A stretch of DNA of 64,000 nt, from the NCBI GenBank assembly GCA_963977125.1, contig CAXBNJ010000001.1:558001-622000 (forward strand), in the 5' to 3' direction. This DNA comes from UBA2705 sp963977125. GTDB taxonomy: Bacteria > Pseudomonadota > Alphaproteobacteria > Micavibrionales > Micavibrionaceae. The notes under the pieces were generated by a model. That model was not told the DNA's origin. It ran no database searches and was given only the letters and a program-made list of their open reading frames with translations. The position numbers were made by a program, and so were the translations under genes. The first letter of the stretch is position 1. Each line of letters begins with the position of its first letter. Shown here in pieces: positions 25,773 to 33,651 of this stretch.

Positions 25773-26048
25773 ATGAACAAAAAAGAACTTATTGACGCAA
25801 TTGCGGACAAATCAGAGCTAACTAAAGCACAAGCTGAAAAAGCACTTTCATCTTTCATCGATACAGTATCTACAACATTGAGCAATGGCGACAGCGTTCA
25901 ACTCGTTGGTTTCGGTACTTTTGATGTGAAACAACGCGCTGCTCGTACTGGCCGTAACCCACAAACTGGCGCTGAGATCCAAATCAAAGCTTCTAAAGTA
26001 CCTGCTTTCAAAGCTGGTAAAGGTCTTAAAGACACAGTAAACGTTTAA
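25773..26048 (+). CDS. hup: HU-family DNA-binding protein
   Basis: 91-residue histone-like nucleoid protein. It starts MNKKELIDAIADKSELTKAQAEKALSSF and holds the beta-arm signature GFGTFDVKQRAARTGRNPQTG with the DNA-intercalating Pro in RNPQTG. HU dimers bend DNA. Codon use is strongly biased (for example CGT, GCT, ACT, GGT), as expected for high expression. A GGGAGAG ribosome site precedes it. The 179-base gap after lon suggests its own promoter; it contains the perfect palindrome GTCTTGCAAGAC (25632-25643). Confidence 0.96.
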   Translation: MNKKELIDAIADKSELTKAQAEKALSSFIDTVSTTLSNGDSVQLVGFGTFDVKQRAARTGRNPQTGAEIQIKASKVPAFKAGKGLKDTVNV

Positions 26049-26075
26049 TTTCTTTTACTGACTTATCAAAATTTT

Positions 26076-26115
26076 AAAAACCCAGCTCTGCATATATGCG
26101 AGGCTGGGTTTTTTT
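26076..26115 (+). terminator. Intrinsic terminator of hup
   Basis: Stem AAAAACCCAGC / GCTGGGTTTTT with an internal GCAT/ATGC helix and T-run. Confidence 0.87.
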
Positions 26116-26225
26116 ATGTTTGTTCTCTGTAGCGTTATAGGACTTATTTTCTAGATATTACACTGTAAAAATAGGGGCGGGAATGAATGTTATTCTAGTT
26201 TTTTTAAGTTTTTATCTTTTTGTGC

Positions 26226-26254
26226 TTGACCGCATGGTAAATATCCATTAGAAA
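26226..26254 (+). promoter_or_regulatory. Predicted promoter of tRNA-Val
   Basis: TTGACC (26226-26231), 17-bp spacer, TAGAAA (26249-26254), about 46 bases before the tRNA. Confidence 0.6.
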
Positions 26255-26300
26255 ATGCTCACCAAACACGCACGGTGTTGCTTTTAGCGCATCACATAAA

Positions 26301-26376
26301 GGGCGGTTAGCTCAGTTGGTAGAGCACCTCGTTTACACCGAGGGGGTCGGGAGTTCGAGCCTCTCACCGCCCACCA
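26301..26376 (+). tRNA. tRNA-Val (anticodon TAC)
   Basis: 76-nt cloverleaf. Acceptor GGGCGGT / ACCGCCC, anticodon loop TTTACAC between CCTCG and CGAGG, CCA encoded. It lies in the 513-base hup-ald gap; besides the terminator, the promoter and this tRNA, I see nothing firm there. Confidence 0.97.
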
Positions 26377-26561
26377 TTTTTCTAAAATCATTATCAAAAT
26401 CATTATATTGCATATGCGGCGCTCTAATTTTAAGGGCGCTCTTTGTGTATTCTCATCTTATTGTTATGCTGCACTGCGTATATAAATGTTCTTTGCGCTG
26501 CGGTATGATCCGCGCAGTTATTTAACTATAGCAGCAATATACAGCAGCAAGGAGTCTCGCT

Positions 26562-27683
26562 ATGCTTATCGGTATCCCTAGTGAAATCAAGCAACAAGAA
26601 CATCGCGTTGGCTTAGTGCCTTCATCGGTCAAAGAATTCACCACAAATGGTCATCAAGTAATGGTGCAAGCCGGTGCAGGTCTTGGCATTAATTTCTCTG
26701 ATCAAGATTTTAAGGATGTTGGCGCAGAGATCGTCACCACGGCAGAAGAGGTCTTTGAGCGTGCAGAGATGATTATTAAGGTTAAGGAGCCTCTGCCAGC
26801 TGAATTTAAGCTTATACGCAAGGATCAAATCATCTTCACTTATTTGCATCTTGCTGCTGATCCGGCGCAGGCAAAAGCGTTAATTGATTCGGGCTGTGTG
26901 GCTATTGCTTATGAGACGGTTACTGGTAGAAATAATCAGGGCCTGCCTTTATTGGCGCCAATGAGTGAAATAGCCGGGCGTTTATCGGTTCAGGTCGGCG
27001 CATATTACTTACAAAAGCATAAAGGCGGCACAGGACGCCTCATAAGCGGCGTTCCCGGTGTTAAGCCAGCAGAAGTACTTATTCTTGGTGGGGGCGTTGC
27101 AGGCTTCAATGCGGCGCAAATGGCCACAGGTTTAGGCGCTAATGTAACTATATTAGAACGCAATAATGATCGTATGCGTTATTTGGACGATTATTTCCGT
27201 GGCCGTGCCAATGTTGTTTATTCCAATATTGATATTGTAGAGCGTTTTATTCAAACCGCGGACCTTGTTGTCGGTACGGTTTTGATCCCAGGCGAATCAG
27301 CGCCACGAATCATTACCAAGGATATGCTCAAGACCATGCAAAAGGGCGCTGTGCTCGTTGATGTCTCTATTGACCAAGGCGGTTGCTTTGAAACATCACA
27401 TGTAACGACTCACAATGAGCCTACTTATGTTGTTGATGGTATTACGCATTATTGTGTGGGCAATATGCCGGGGGCTGTGCCGTTAACATCAGCCTTGGCT
27501 TTGAATCACTCTGTGCTGCCTTATGCGCTGAGTATTGCGAATAAAGGTTGGAAAGAGGCCTTGTTAAGTGATTCTGGTTTGCGTCAGGGCTTAAATATTT
27601 GCCAAGGTGAGGTTACACATAGCGGAGTGGCCACATCTTTGAATTTACCATTTATCGCTTCACCACAGGCTTTATCTGCATAA
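26562..27683 (+). CDS. ald: Alanine dehydrogenase
   Basis: NAD-dependent reversible deamination of L-alanine to pyruvate and ammonia. Family features: EHRVGLVP with the substrate Arg, IKVKEPLPAEF with the catalytic Lys, YLHLAAD with the catalytic His, and the Rossmann GGGVAGFNAAQMATGLGA. The conserved VDVSIDQGGCFETS and HYCVGNMPGAVPLTS blocks are present. Length 373 is typical. AAGGAG precedes the ATG. It is a lone gene between two tRNAs. It could assimilate ammonia or use alanine as an N source, relevant as no PII gene accompanies glnA. Confidence 0.96.
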   Translation: MLIGIPSEIKQQEHRVGLVPSSVKEFTTNGHQVMVQAGAGLGINFSDQDFKDVGAEIVTTAEEVFERAEMIIKVKEPLPAEFKLIRKDQIIFTYLHLAADPAQAKALIDSGCVAIAYETVTGRNNQGLPLLAPMSEIAGRLSVQVGAYYLQKHKGGTGRLISGVPGVKPAEVLILGGGVAGFNAAQMATGLGANVTILERNNDRMRYLDDYFRGRANVVYSNIDIVERFIQTADLVVGTVLIPGESAPRIITKDMLKTMQKGAVLVDVSIDQGGCFETSHVTTHNEPTYVVDGITHYCVGNMPGAVPLTSALALNHSVLPYALSIANKGWKEALLSDSGLRQGLNICQGEVTHSGVATSLNLPFIASPQALSA

Positions 27684-27728
27684 AAGCTCATATAATGTAT
27701 AAAAATATAAAAAAAATGAAAAAGGTCG

Positions 27729-27757
27729 TTGACACCGAGCATCGGACGCTGTAAAAA
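27729..27757 (+). promoter_or_regulatory. Predicted promoter of tRNA-Asp
   Basis: Consensus TTGACA (27729-27734), 17-bp spacer, TAAAAA (27752-27757), 16 bases before the tRNA. Confidence 0.65.
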
Positions 27758-27773
27758 ACCCTCATTGCAATCG

Positions 27774-27850
<77 letters not shown>

Positions 27851-27865
27851 TTTGCAATATGTAAG

Positions 27866-27892
27866 AAAGCCCTCATTTTTGAGGGCTTTTTT
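27866..27892 (+). terminator. Intrinsic terminator of tRNA-Asp
   Basis: Stem AAAGCCCTCA / TGAGGGCTTT with a 4-nt loop and T-run. Confidence 0.87.
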
Positions 27893-28066
27893 CATGTCTG
27901 GTTTTCACTTCAGTGCCTCTCATAACTGTTCGTCAGTTCAAGGTTATACCAATCACGGTCTATTTGTAACGATGGCTAAAAAGCGGTGAATCAATATGGT
28001 TAAAGGGCTAGTTTATATTAGGATTTTCCAGTAAACTGTCCTCGCATTGAGTTAAAAGGAAGAATC

Positions 28067-28438
28067 ATGGCTCCAAATGAACTTTTGCTGGAATATCTTC
28101 CAGTGTTGATATTTATATTTATCGCCTCTGGCGTATCGTTGGCGATGTTTATTGCTTCGATAATCGTCGGCCCGAGTAATCCCGATGCTGAAAAGCTTTC
28201 GGCTTACGAATGTGGCTTTGATGCTTTTTCTGATGCGCATAGTAAATTTGATGTGCGGTTTTATCTGGTCGCGATTTTGTTCATTATTTTTGACCTTGAA
28301 ATCGCCTTCTTGTTTCCATGGGCTATTTCACTCGGCGCCATTGGCTTATTTGGCTTTTGGTCAATGATGACGTTTTTGGGCGTTTTGACTATTGGCTTTA
28401 TTTACGAATGGAATAAAGGTGCGCTTGATTGGGAATAG
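28067..28438 (+). CDS. nuoA: NADH-quinone oxidoreductase subunit A
   Basis: 123-residue membrane subunit of complex I with three hydrophobic segments (about 10-33, 62-82, 91-113). The conserved loop KLSAYECGFDAFSDAHSKFDVRFY contains the quinone-site Cys. The VAILFIIFDLEIAFLFPW signature is intact. First gene of the nuoA-G operon, with AAAGGAAG upstream. Confidence 0.96.
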   Translation: MAPNELLLEYLPVLIFIFIASGVSLAMFIASIIVGPSNPDAEKLSAYECGFDAFSDAHSKFDVRFYLVAILFIIFDLEIAFLFPWAISLGAIGLFGFWSMMTFLGVLTIGFIYEWNKGALDWE

Positions 28439-28498
28439 GGCTTAGTTAGCCACTTCACATCACGCCGTATCAATTACTAACACAAGGTATTTATCACT

Positions 28499-29074
28499 AT
28501 GGGACATGATCGTCATAATTTTAACGCGCCGGCCTATGATTTGAAAACAAATCAGGCTTTGCCTCCTGCTGATAAGCAAGATGTTGTAGCCTCTGCGATT
28601 AATAAACATATCGAAGAAAAAGGCTATTTACTGACTCAGAGCGATAAATTATTTGACTGGGCACGCACAGGCTCTTTATGGCCGATGACTTTCGGTCTTG
28701 CATGCTGCGCTGTTGAAATGATCCACGCTTATATGAGCCGTTATGACCTTGACCGCTTCGGTATTATTCCGCGTCCATCACCACGCCAATCAGATGTCAT
28801 GATCGTTGCGGGTACGCTGACCAATAAAATGGCGCCAGCTTTGCGCAAAGTCTATGACCAAATGCCTGAGCCGCGTTGGGTTATATCTATGGGCTCTTGC
28901 GCCAATGGCGGCGGGTATTATCATTACTCATATTCTGTTGTGCGTGGTTGCGATCGTATTGTGCCCGTTGATATATATGTGCCGGGCTGTCCACCAACGG
29001 CGGAAGCTCTGGTTTATGGCTTGTTGCAATTGCAAAAGAAAATTCAACGTGAAGATACGCGGATTATTCGCTAA
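28499..29074 (+). CDS. nuoB: NADH-quinone oxidoreductase subunit B
   Basis: 191-residue peripheral-arm subunit carrying the terminal [4Fe-4S] cluster N2. The ligands are visible in FGLACCAVEMIH, SMGSCANGGGYY and VPGCPPTAEAL. A polar N-terminal extension of about 40 residues precedes the core, as in many alphaproteobacteria. It follows nuoA by 60 bases. Confidence 0.97.
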   Translation: MGHDRHNFNAPAYDLKTNQALPPADKQDVVASAINKHIEEKGYLLTQSDKLFDWARTGSLWPMTFGLACCAVEMIHAYMSRYDLDRFGIIPRPSPRQSDVMIVAGTLTNKMAPALRKVYDQMPEPRWVISMGSCANGGGYYHYSYSVVRGCDRIVPVDIYVPGCPPTAEALVYGLLQLQKKIQREDTRIIR

Positions 29075-29125
29075 TTTTATAATCAACACGATATTAATGA
29101 ATAAAGACTATTCGGGAATAGATAC

Positions 29126-29869
29126 ATGGTCACTACACCAGACGATACAAATAATGAAAGCGCAGCAGAGCATGACGTTGATGATGCGTGCTTGCAGGCT
29201 TCACGCGAAGAAATGGCTGTTTATATAGCAAAAAATTTAAAAGATTATCTTGTCTCACGCGAATGGCAAAAAGATGAGCTTTGCTTAACAGTGCAGCGCG
29301 ATGATATTTGCCTTGTTCTTAAATTCTTACGTGATGACGCACGTTGCCGCTTTACGCAGCTTATCAATGTGACAGCTGTTGATTACCCTGACCATACAGA
29401 GCGTTTTTCCATTGTCTATAACTTGCTTTCAATGACGAATAATGACCGTATTCGCATTAAAACCAGCGCCGGTGAGCAGGATATAGTGCCGTCGGCGACA
29501 TCTGTCTATAGCGCAGCGGGCTGGATGGAACGCGAAATCTTTGACCTGTTCGGCGTTGCCTTTTCTAATCACGCTGATTTGCGCCGTATCCTTACCGATT
29601 ATGGCTTTGAAGGTCATCCATTGCGTAAAGATTTCCCACTTAGCGGTTATGTGGAATTGCGCTATAGCGAAGAAGAAAAACGCGTTGTCTATGAGCCTGT
29701 TCAATTAACGCAAGATTTCCGCTCTTTTGATAATATAAGTCCTTGGGAAGGTATGACCGATGTTCAGCTTCCCGGTGATGAAAAAGCGGCTCAGCCTGAG
29801 TTCGGCTGGAAGCCAACCCCTAATGGTGTTCAGGCGGACGCTCATGACGTCGCCAAGAATAAGGAATAG
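29126..29869 (+). CDS. nuoC: NADH-quinone oxidoreductase subunit C
   Basis: 247-residue 30-kDa subunit. The core shows FTQLINVTAVDYPDHTERFSIVYNLLS, the signature EREIFDLFGVAFSNHADLRRILTDYGFEGHPLRKDFPLSGYVE region (in parts), and the QDFRSFDNISPWEG end. About 25 acidic N-terminal residues (to DDAC) are not conserved in the family. nuoC is a separate gene, not fused with nuoD. It ends six bases before nuoD. Confidence 0.95.
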   Translation: MVTTPDDTNNESAAEHDVDDACLQASREEMAVYIAKNLKDYLVSREWQKDELCLTVQRDDICLVLKFLRDDARCRFTQLINVTAVDYPDHTERFSIVYNLLSMTNNDRIRIKTSAGEQDIVPSATSVYSAAGWMEREIFDLFGVAFSNHADLRRILTDYGFEGHPLRKDFPLSGYVELRYSEEEKRVVYEPVQLTQDFRSFDNISPWEGMTDVQLPGDEKAAQPEFGWKPTPNGVQADAHDVAKNKE

Positions 29870-29875
29870 TATATA

Positions 29876-31093
29876 ATGTCAGCATTAGAAAAAGTTACAG
29901 AATCTGTTGATCTTTCAGACGAAACACAAATTAAGCCATTTACCTTCAATTTTGGCCCACAGCACCCAGCCGCACACGGCGTTTTGCGTTTGGTTCTTGA
30001 AATGGATGGCGAAGTTGTTGAACGGGCTGATCCGCATATTGGCTTGCTTCATCGCGGCACAGAAAAGCTGATTGAATATAAAACATATATGCAAGCGCTG
30101 CCATATTTTGACCGCCTTGATTATGTGGCGCCAATGAACCAAGAACATGCGTTCACTCTGGCGACTGAAAAATTATTAGGCATTACTGTGCCACAGCGCG
30201 CGCAATATATTCGTGTGTTATTCGCTGAACATGGCCGTATTTTAAATCACTTGTTGAACCTTACAACATTCGCTCTGGATGTTGGCGCGATTACGCCTGC
30301 GCTTTGGATGTTTGAAGAGCGTGAAAAAGGCATGGAGTTTTATGAACGCGCTAGTGGCGCTCGTCTGCACGCCAATTACTTCCGCACAGGCGGGGTAGCG
30401 CGTGATATGCCCGCAGGCCTAGCCGAAGATATGATGGACTGGATTGAACAGCTGCCTCACCATATTGCTGACCTTGAAGGCCTGTTAAGTGAAAACCGCA
30501 TCTTTAAACAACGCACCGTCGATATTGGCGTTGTTAAAAAATCAGAAGCTCTCGATTGGGGCTTTACAGGGCCAATGCTCCGTGGTTCTGGCGTTGCGTG
30601 GGATTTGCGTAAATCTCAGCCTTATGAAGTCTATGATAAATTAGATTTTGATGTGCCAATCGGTAAAACGGGTGATTGTTATGCGCGTTACTTGATTCGC
30701 GTTGAAGAAATGTATCAATCCATAAGAATTATGAAACAGTGCCTCGAGCAAATGCCTAAAGGCCAAGTGACGGTTGATGATTATAAAGTCGCACCGCCAC
30801 CGCGCGCCGAGATGAAGCAATCTATGGAAGCGCTGATTCACCACTTTAAATTATTCACCGAAGGCTATCACGTGCCTGCGGGGGAAACTTACACAGCCGT
30901 TGAAGCGCCAAAAGGTGAGTTCGGTGTGTATTTGGTCGCTGACGGGACGAACCGTCCTTATCGCTGCCATATTCGCGCCCCGGGCTTCTTGCATTTGCAA
31001 GGATTCGACTTCATGACAAAAGGCCACATGCTGGCGGATGCCGTTACAATTATTGGCTCGCTTGATATCGTTTTTGGAGAAATTGACCGATGA
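29876..31093 (+). CDS. nuoD: NADH-quinone oxidoreductase subunit D
   Basis: 405-residue 49-kDa subunit forming part of the quinone-binding site. It has FNFGPQHPAAHGVLRLVLEMDGE, HIGLLHRGTEKLIE, YFDRLDYVAPMNQEHAF and the C-terminal GSLDIVFGEIDR. The conserved quinone-site His (PQHPAAHG) and Tyr (PYFDRLDYV) are present. It overlaps nuoE by four bases (ATGA), implying coupled translation. Confidence 0.97.
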   Translation: MSALEKVTESVDLSDETQIKPFTFNFGPQHPAAHGVLRLVLEMDGEVVERADPHIGLLHRGTEKLIEYKTYMQALPYFDRLDYVAPMNQEHAFTLATEKLLGITVPQRAQYIRVLFAEHGRILNHLLNLTTFALDVGAITPALWMFEEREKGMEFYERASGARLHANYFRTGGVARDMPAGLAEDMMDWIEQLPHHIADLEGLLSENRIFKQRTVDIGVVKKSEALDWGFTGPMLRGSGVAWDLRKSQPYEVYDKLDFDVPIGKTGDCYARYLIRVEEMYQSIRIMKQCLEQMPKGQVTVDDYKVAPPPRAEMKQSMEALIHHFKLFTEGYHVPAGETYTAVEAPKGEFGVYLVADGTNRPYRCHIRAPGFLHLQGFDFMTKGHMLADAVTIIGSLDIVFGEIDR

Positions 31094-31749
31094 GAAAACC
31101 ATTTGATTTAGAGGCTGATTATCAGCCTGAGACATTTGCCTTTAGTGCAAAATACAAAAAATTAGGCAATGAAATAATCGCGAATTACCCTAAAGGCCGC
31201 CAAGCAAGCGCCGTTATGGGCTTGCTTGATTTAGCGCAGCGTCAAACCGCCGATGAAGGCGCAAAAGCGACGAAGCCTTATGGCGGTTGGATATCACGCG
31301 CAGCAATGGATCATATTGGTGTCATCTTAGATATGCCAGCAATGAAGGTCTATGAAGTGGCAACATTTTATTCAATGTATAATCTTGCTCCTGTCGGTAA
31401 ATATTTGGTTCAAATCTGCGGCACAACACCATGCTGGCTGTGCGGCGCAGGTAAAATCAAGAATATTTGCGAACAGCATTTAGGTATAAAAATGTGGGAA
31501 TCGACTGATGATGGTTTATTTACATTAATGGAAGTTGAGTGCCTAGGCGCTTGCGTGAATGCACCAATGGTTCAGATTAATGATGATTATTATGAAGACC
31601 TCGATGAAGATATAATGGTGACGATGCTCGATCAGCTTAAAGCCGGTAAGAAAATCACCGTCGGTTCACAAACCGGACGTAGAGCCTCAATGGCGGCTTC
31701 TGGCCCAACAACATTAGAAGCTGAAGCTAAAAAAGCGAATGTCATTTAA
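31090..31749 (+). CDS. nuoE: NADH-quinone oxidoreductase subunit E
   Basis: 219-residue 24-kDa thioredoxin-like subunit with the N1a [2Fe-2S] cluster. The ligands are in QICGTTPCWLCGAG and EVECLGACVNAPM. One extra Cys stands in the first motif, where Arg is common (CWLRG in many homologues). The C-terminal 35 residues are a polar extension. It is coupled to nuoD and 12 bases before nuoF. Confidence 0.95.
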   Translation: MRKPFDLEADYQPETFAFSAKYKKLGNEIIANYPKGRQASAVMGLLDLAQRQTADEGAKATKPYGGWISRAAMDHIGVILDMPAMKVYEVATFYSMYNLAPVGKYLVQICGTTPCWLCGAGKIKNICEQHLGIKMWESTDDGLFTLMEVECLGACVNAPMVQINDDYYEDLDEDIMVTMLDQLKAGKKITVGSQTGRRASMAASGPTTLEAEAKKANVI

Positions 31750-31761
31750 GGAAGTTACGAG

Positions 31762-33048
31762 ATGTTAGACGATAAAGACCGTATATATACCAATCTTTTT
31801 GGCTTTGAATCTTTTTCACTAAAAGATGCGCAAAAGCGTGGAGATTGGAATAAAACAGCCAGCTTTATTAAAAAGGGCCGTGATTGGGTTGTTGATGAAG
31901 TTAAGGCTTCAGGCCTACGTGGTCGTGGCGGCGCTGGTTTCCCTACGGGACTGAAATGGTCATTCATGCCCAAAGATTCAGGCAAGCCACATTATTTGGT
32001 TATTAATGCCGATGAATCTGAGCCCGGCACATGTAAAGACCGCGATATTCTACGCAATGAGCCTCATAAACTTATTGAAGGCGCGTTAATTGCGGGCTTT
32101 GCTATGGGCGCACATGCGGCTTATATCTATGTTCGTGGTGAGTTTTATAACGAAGCGTCCAATTTAATCATTGCTGTACGCGAAGCCTATGAAGCAGGCT
32201 TACTTGGCAAAAATGCCGCGAAATCAGGCTGGGATTTTGATGTTTATGTGCATCGCGGTGCGGGCGCTTATATTTGCGGCGAAGAAACCGCCTTGATTGA
32301 AAGCCTTGAAGGCAAAAAAGGTCAGCCACGTAACAAGCCACCATTTCCGGCTATGGCAGGGCTATATAACTGCCCAACAACTGTGAATAATGTTGAAACT
32401 ATAGCTTCCGTTCCTGAAATATTGCGCCGTGGCGGTGCATGGTTTGCAGGACTTGGTGCTGATGAGAAAAATACAGGCACTAAGTTATTCTGTATTTCTG
32501 GTCATGTTGTGAACCCCTGTAATGTTGAAGAAGAAATGGGCATACCGCTTAAAACTCTGATTGAAACACATTGCGGTGGCGTGCGCGGTGGGTGGGATAA
32601 CTTACTGGCGATTATACCGGGCGGTTCATCAACACCATTATTACCTAAAGATGTTTGTAATGACATTAAAATGGATTTTGATTCTTTGCGTGAAGCGGGC
32701 AGTGGCCTTGGCACGGCTGGCGTTATTGTCATGGATAAATCAACCGATATTGTCTATGCTATTGCACGTTTATCAATGTTTTATATGCATGAATCATGCG
32801 GTCAATGCACGCCGTGCCGCGAAGGTACAGGCTGGCTATGGCGCATGATGATGCGCATGGTCGAAGGCAATGCAACGATAGAAGAAATTGACCAGCTCTA
32901 TGATGTAACAAAAGAAATTGAGGGGCATACAATTTGTGCGCTTGGTGATGCGGCAGCTTGGCCAGTACAAGGTTTAATCCGTCATTTCCGTCCAGAATTA
33001 GAACGCCGTATTTTGGAATGTCGCAAAACGGCATCTCGTGCGGCTTAA
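31762..33048 (+). CDS. nuoF: NADH-quinone oxidoreductase subunit F
   Basis: 428-residue 51-kDa subunit, the entry site for electrons from NADH. The NADH/FMN site is SGLRGRGGAGFPTGLKW with NADESEPGTCKDRDI. The N3 [4Fe-4S] ligands are in ESCGQCTPCREGTGW and HTICALGDAAAWPVQG. Length is typical. It is followed by a Cys-rich secreted protein gene instead of directly by nuoG. Confidence 0.97.
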   Translation: MLDDKDRIYTNLFGFESFSLKDAQKRGDWNKTASFIKKGRDWVVDEVKASGLRGRGGAGFPTGLKWSFMPKDSGKPHYLVINADESEPGTCKDRDILRNEPHKLIEGALIAGFAMGAHAAYIYVRGEFYNEASNLIIAVREAYEAGLLGKNAAKSGWDFDVYVHRGAGAYICGEETALIESLEGKKGQPRNKPPFPAMAGLYNCPTTVNNVETIASVPEILRRGGAWFAGLGADEKNTGTKLFCISGHVVNPCNVEEEMGIPLKTLIETHCGGVRGGWDNLLAIIPGGSSTPLLPKDVCNDIKMDFDSLREAGSGLGTAGVIVMDKSTDIVYAIARLSMFYMHESCGQCTPCREGTGWLWRMMMRMVEGNATIEEIDQLYDVTKEIEGHTICALGDAAAWPVQGLIRHFRPELERRILECRKTASRAA

Positions 33049-33086
33049 TATACGTGACACAACCGATTGAGAAGAGGGACTTAATT

Positions 33087-33587
33087 ATGCGTTTAATCTT
33101 ATCAAGCTTTGCTGTTTTGGTTTTGACTTTAACGGTTGGAATGGCAACGGCTTTCCCAACAAGTTCTGCCTTTGCACAAAATGATGAAATTAAGCGTAAG
33201 TTCCAATCGAAAGAAGCGCGGGCTTATGTTGATAAATTGTATATTGGTGCCTGCGCGGAACAATATATGGGACAGTTTGATACATCGAGCTTGAGCAAAG
33301 AAAAATTAGACGGCTTTCGTGTACATGCCGATATTGCTTGTGGCTGTATGCTCGAAAAAGCGCATAAGGTTTTCTCAACCGATGAGATTGCTGATGTGGC
33401 TAAGTCATGCTGTACCACAGTGTCTGATTTAGTAACTGAGAATAAAGGCCGCGCTTATTATGAAAGCTTACAGAAGCGATATTTAACTTTTGCTTATAAT
33501 CGCGCACGCATGAAATCTTGCGGCTTTGTTTTGGATGGTGTGGATTTGAACATGCCAGAATCGCCCTCTGAGCGCCACGTGCAGTAA
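33087..33587 (+). CDS. Exported Cys-rich protein inserted between nuoF and nuoG
   Basis: 166 residues with a Sec signal peptide (hydrophobic 2-22, probable cleavage after SAFA, residue 30). The mature part is helical, charged and has six cysteines (56, 85, 87, 108, 109, 145), including an ACGC and an SCC pair, an arrangement suited to disulfides or metal binding in the periplasm. AAGAGGGA precedes ATG 33087. A longer in-frame reading back to 32958 would overlap nuoF. Gaps of 38 bases (nuoF) and 64 bases (nuoG) place it within the operon. I recognise no family. A role in complex I assembly or the envelope is only suggested by location. Confidence 0.75.
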   Translation: MRLILSSFAVLVLTLTVGMATAFPTSSAFAQNDEIKRKFQSKEARAYVDKLYIGACAEQYMGQFDTSSLSKEKLDGFRVHADIACGCMLEKAHKVFSTDEIADVAKSCCTTVSDLVTENKGRAYYESLQKRYLTFAYNRARMKSCGFVLDGVDLNMPESPSERHVQ

Positions 33588-33651
33588 GAAAATTGATAGA
33601 ATAAAGACGTAATTAGAATAAGAATATTAGATTTAACAATGGTGAAAAACT

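Noticed and set aside
26316..26525. 69-codon frame starting inside tRNA-Val
   Set aside because: Overlaps the tRNA and has no ribosome site or protein-like composition.
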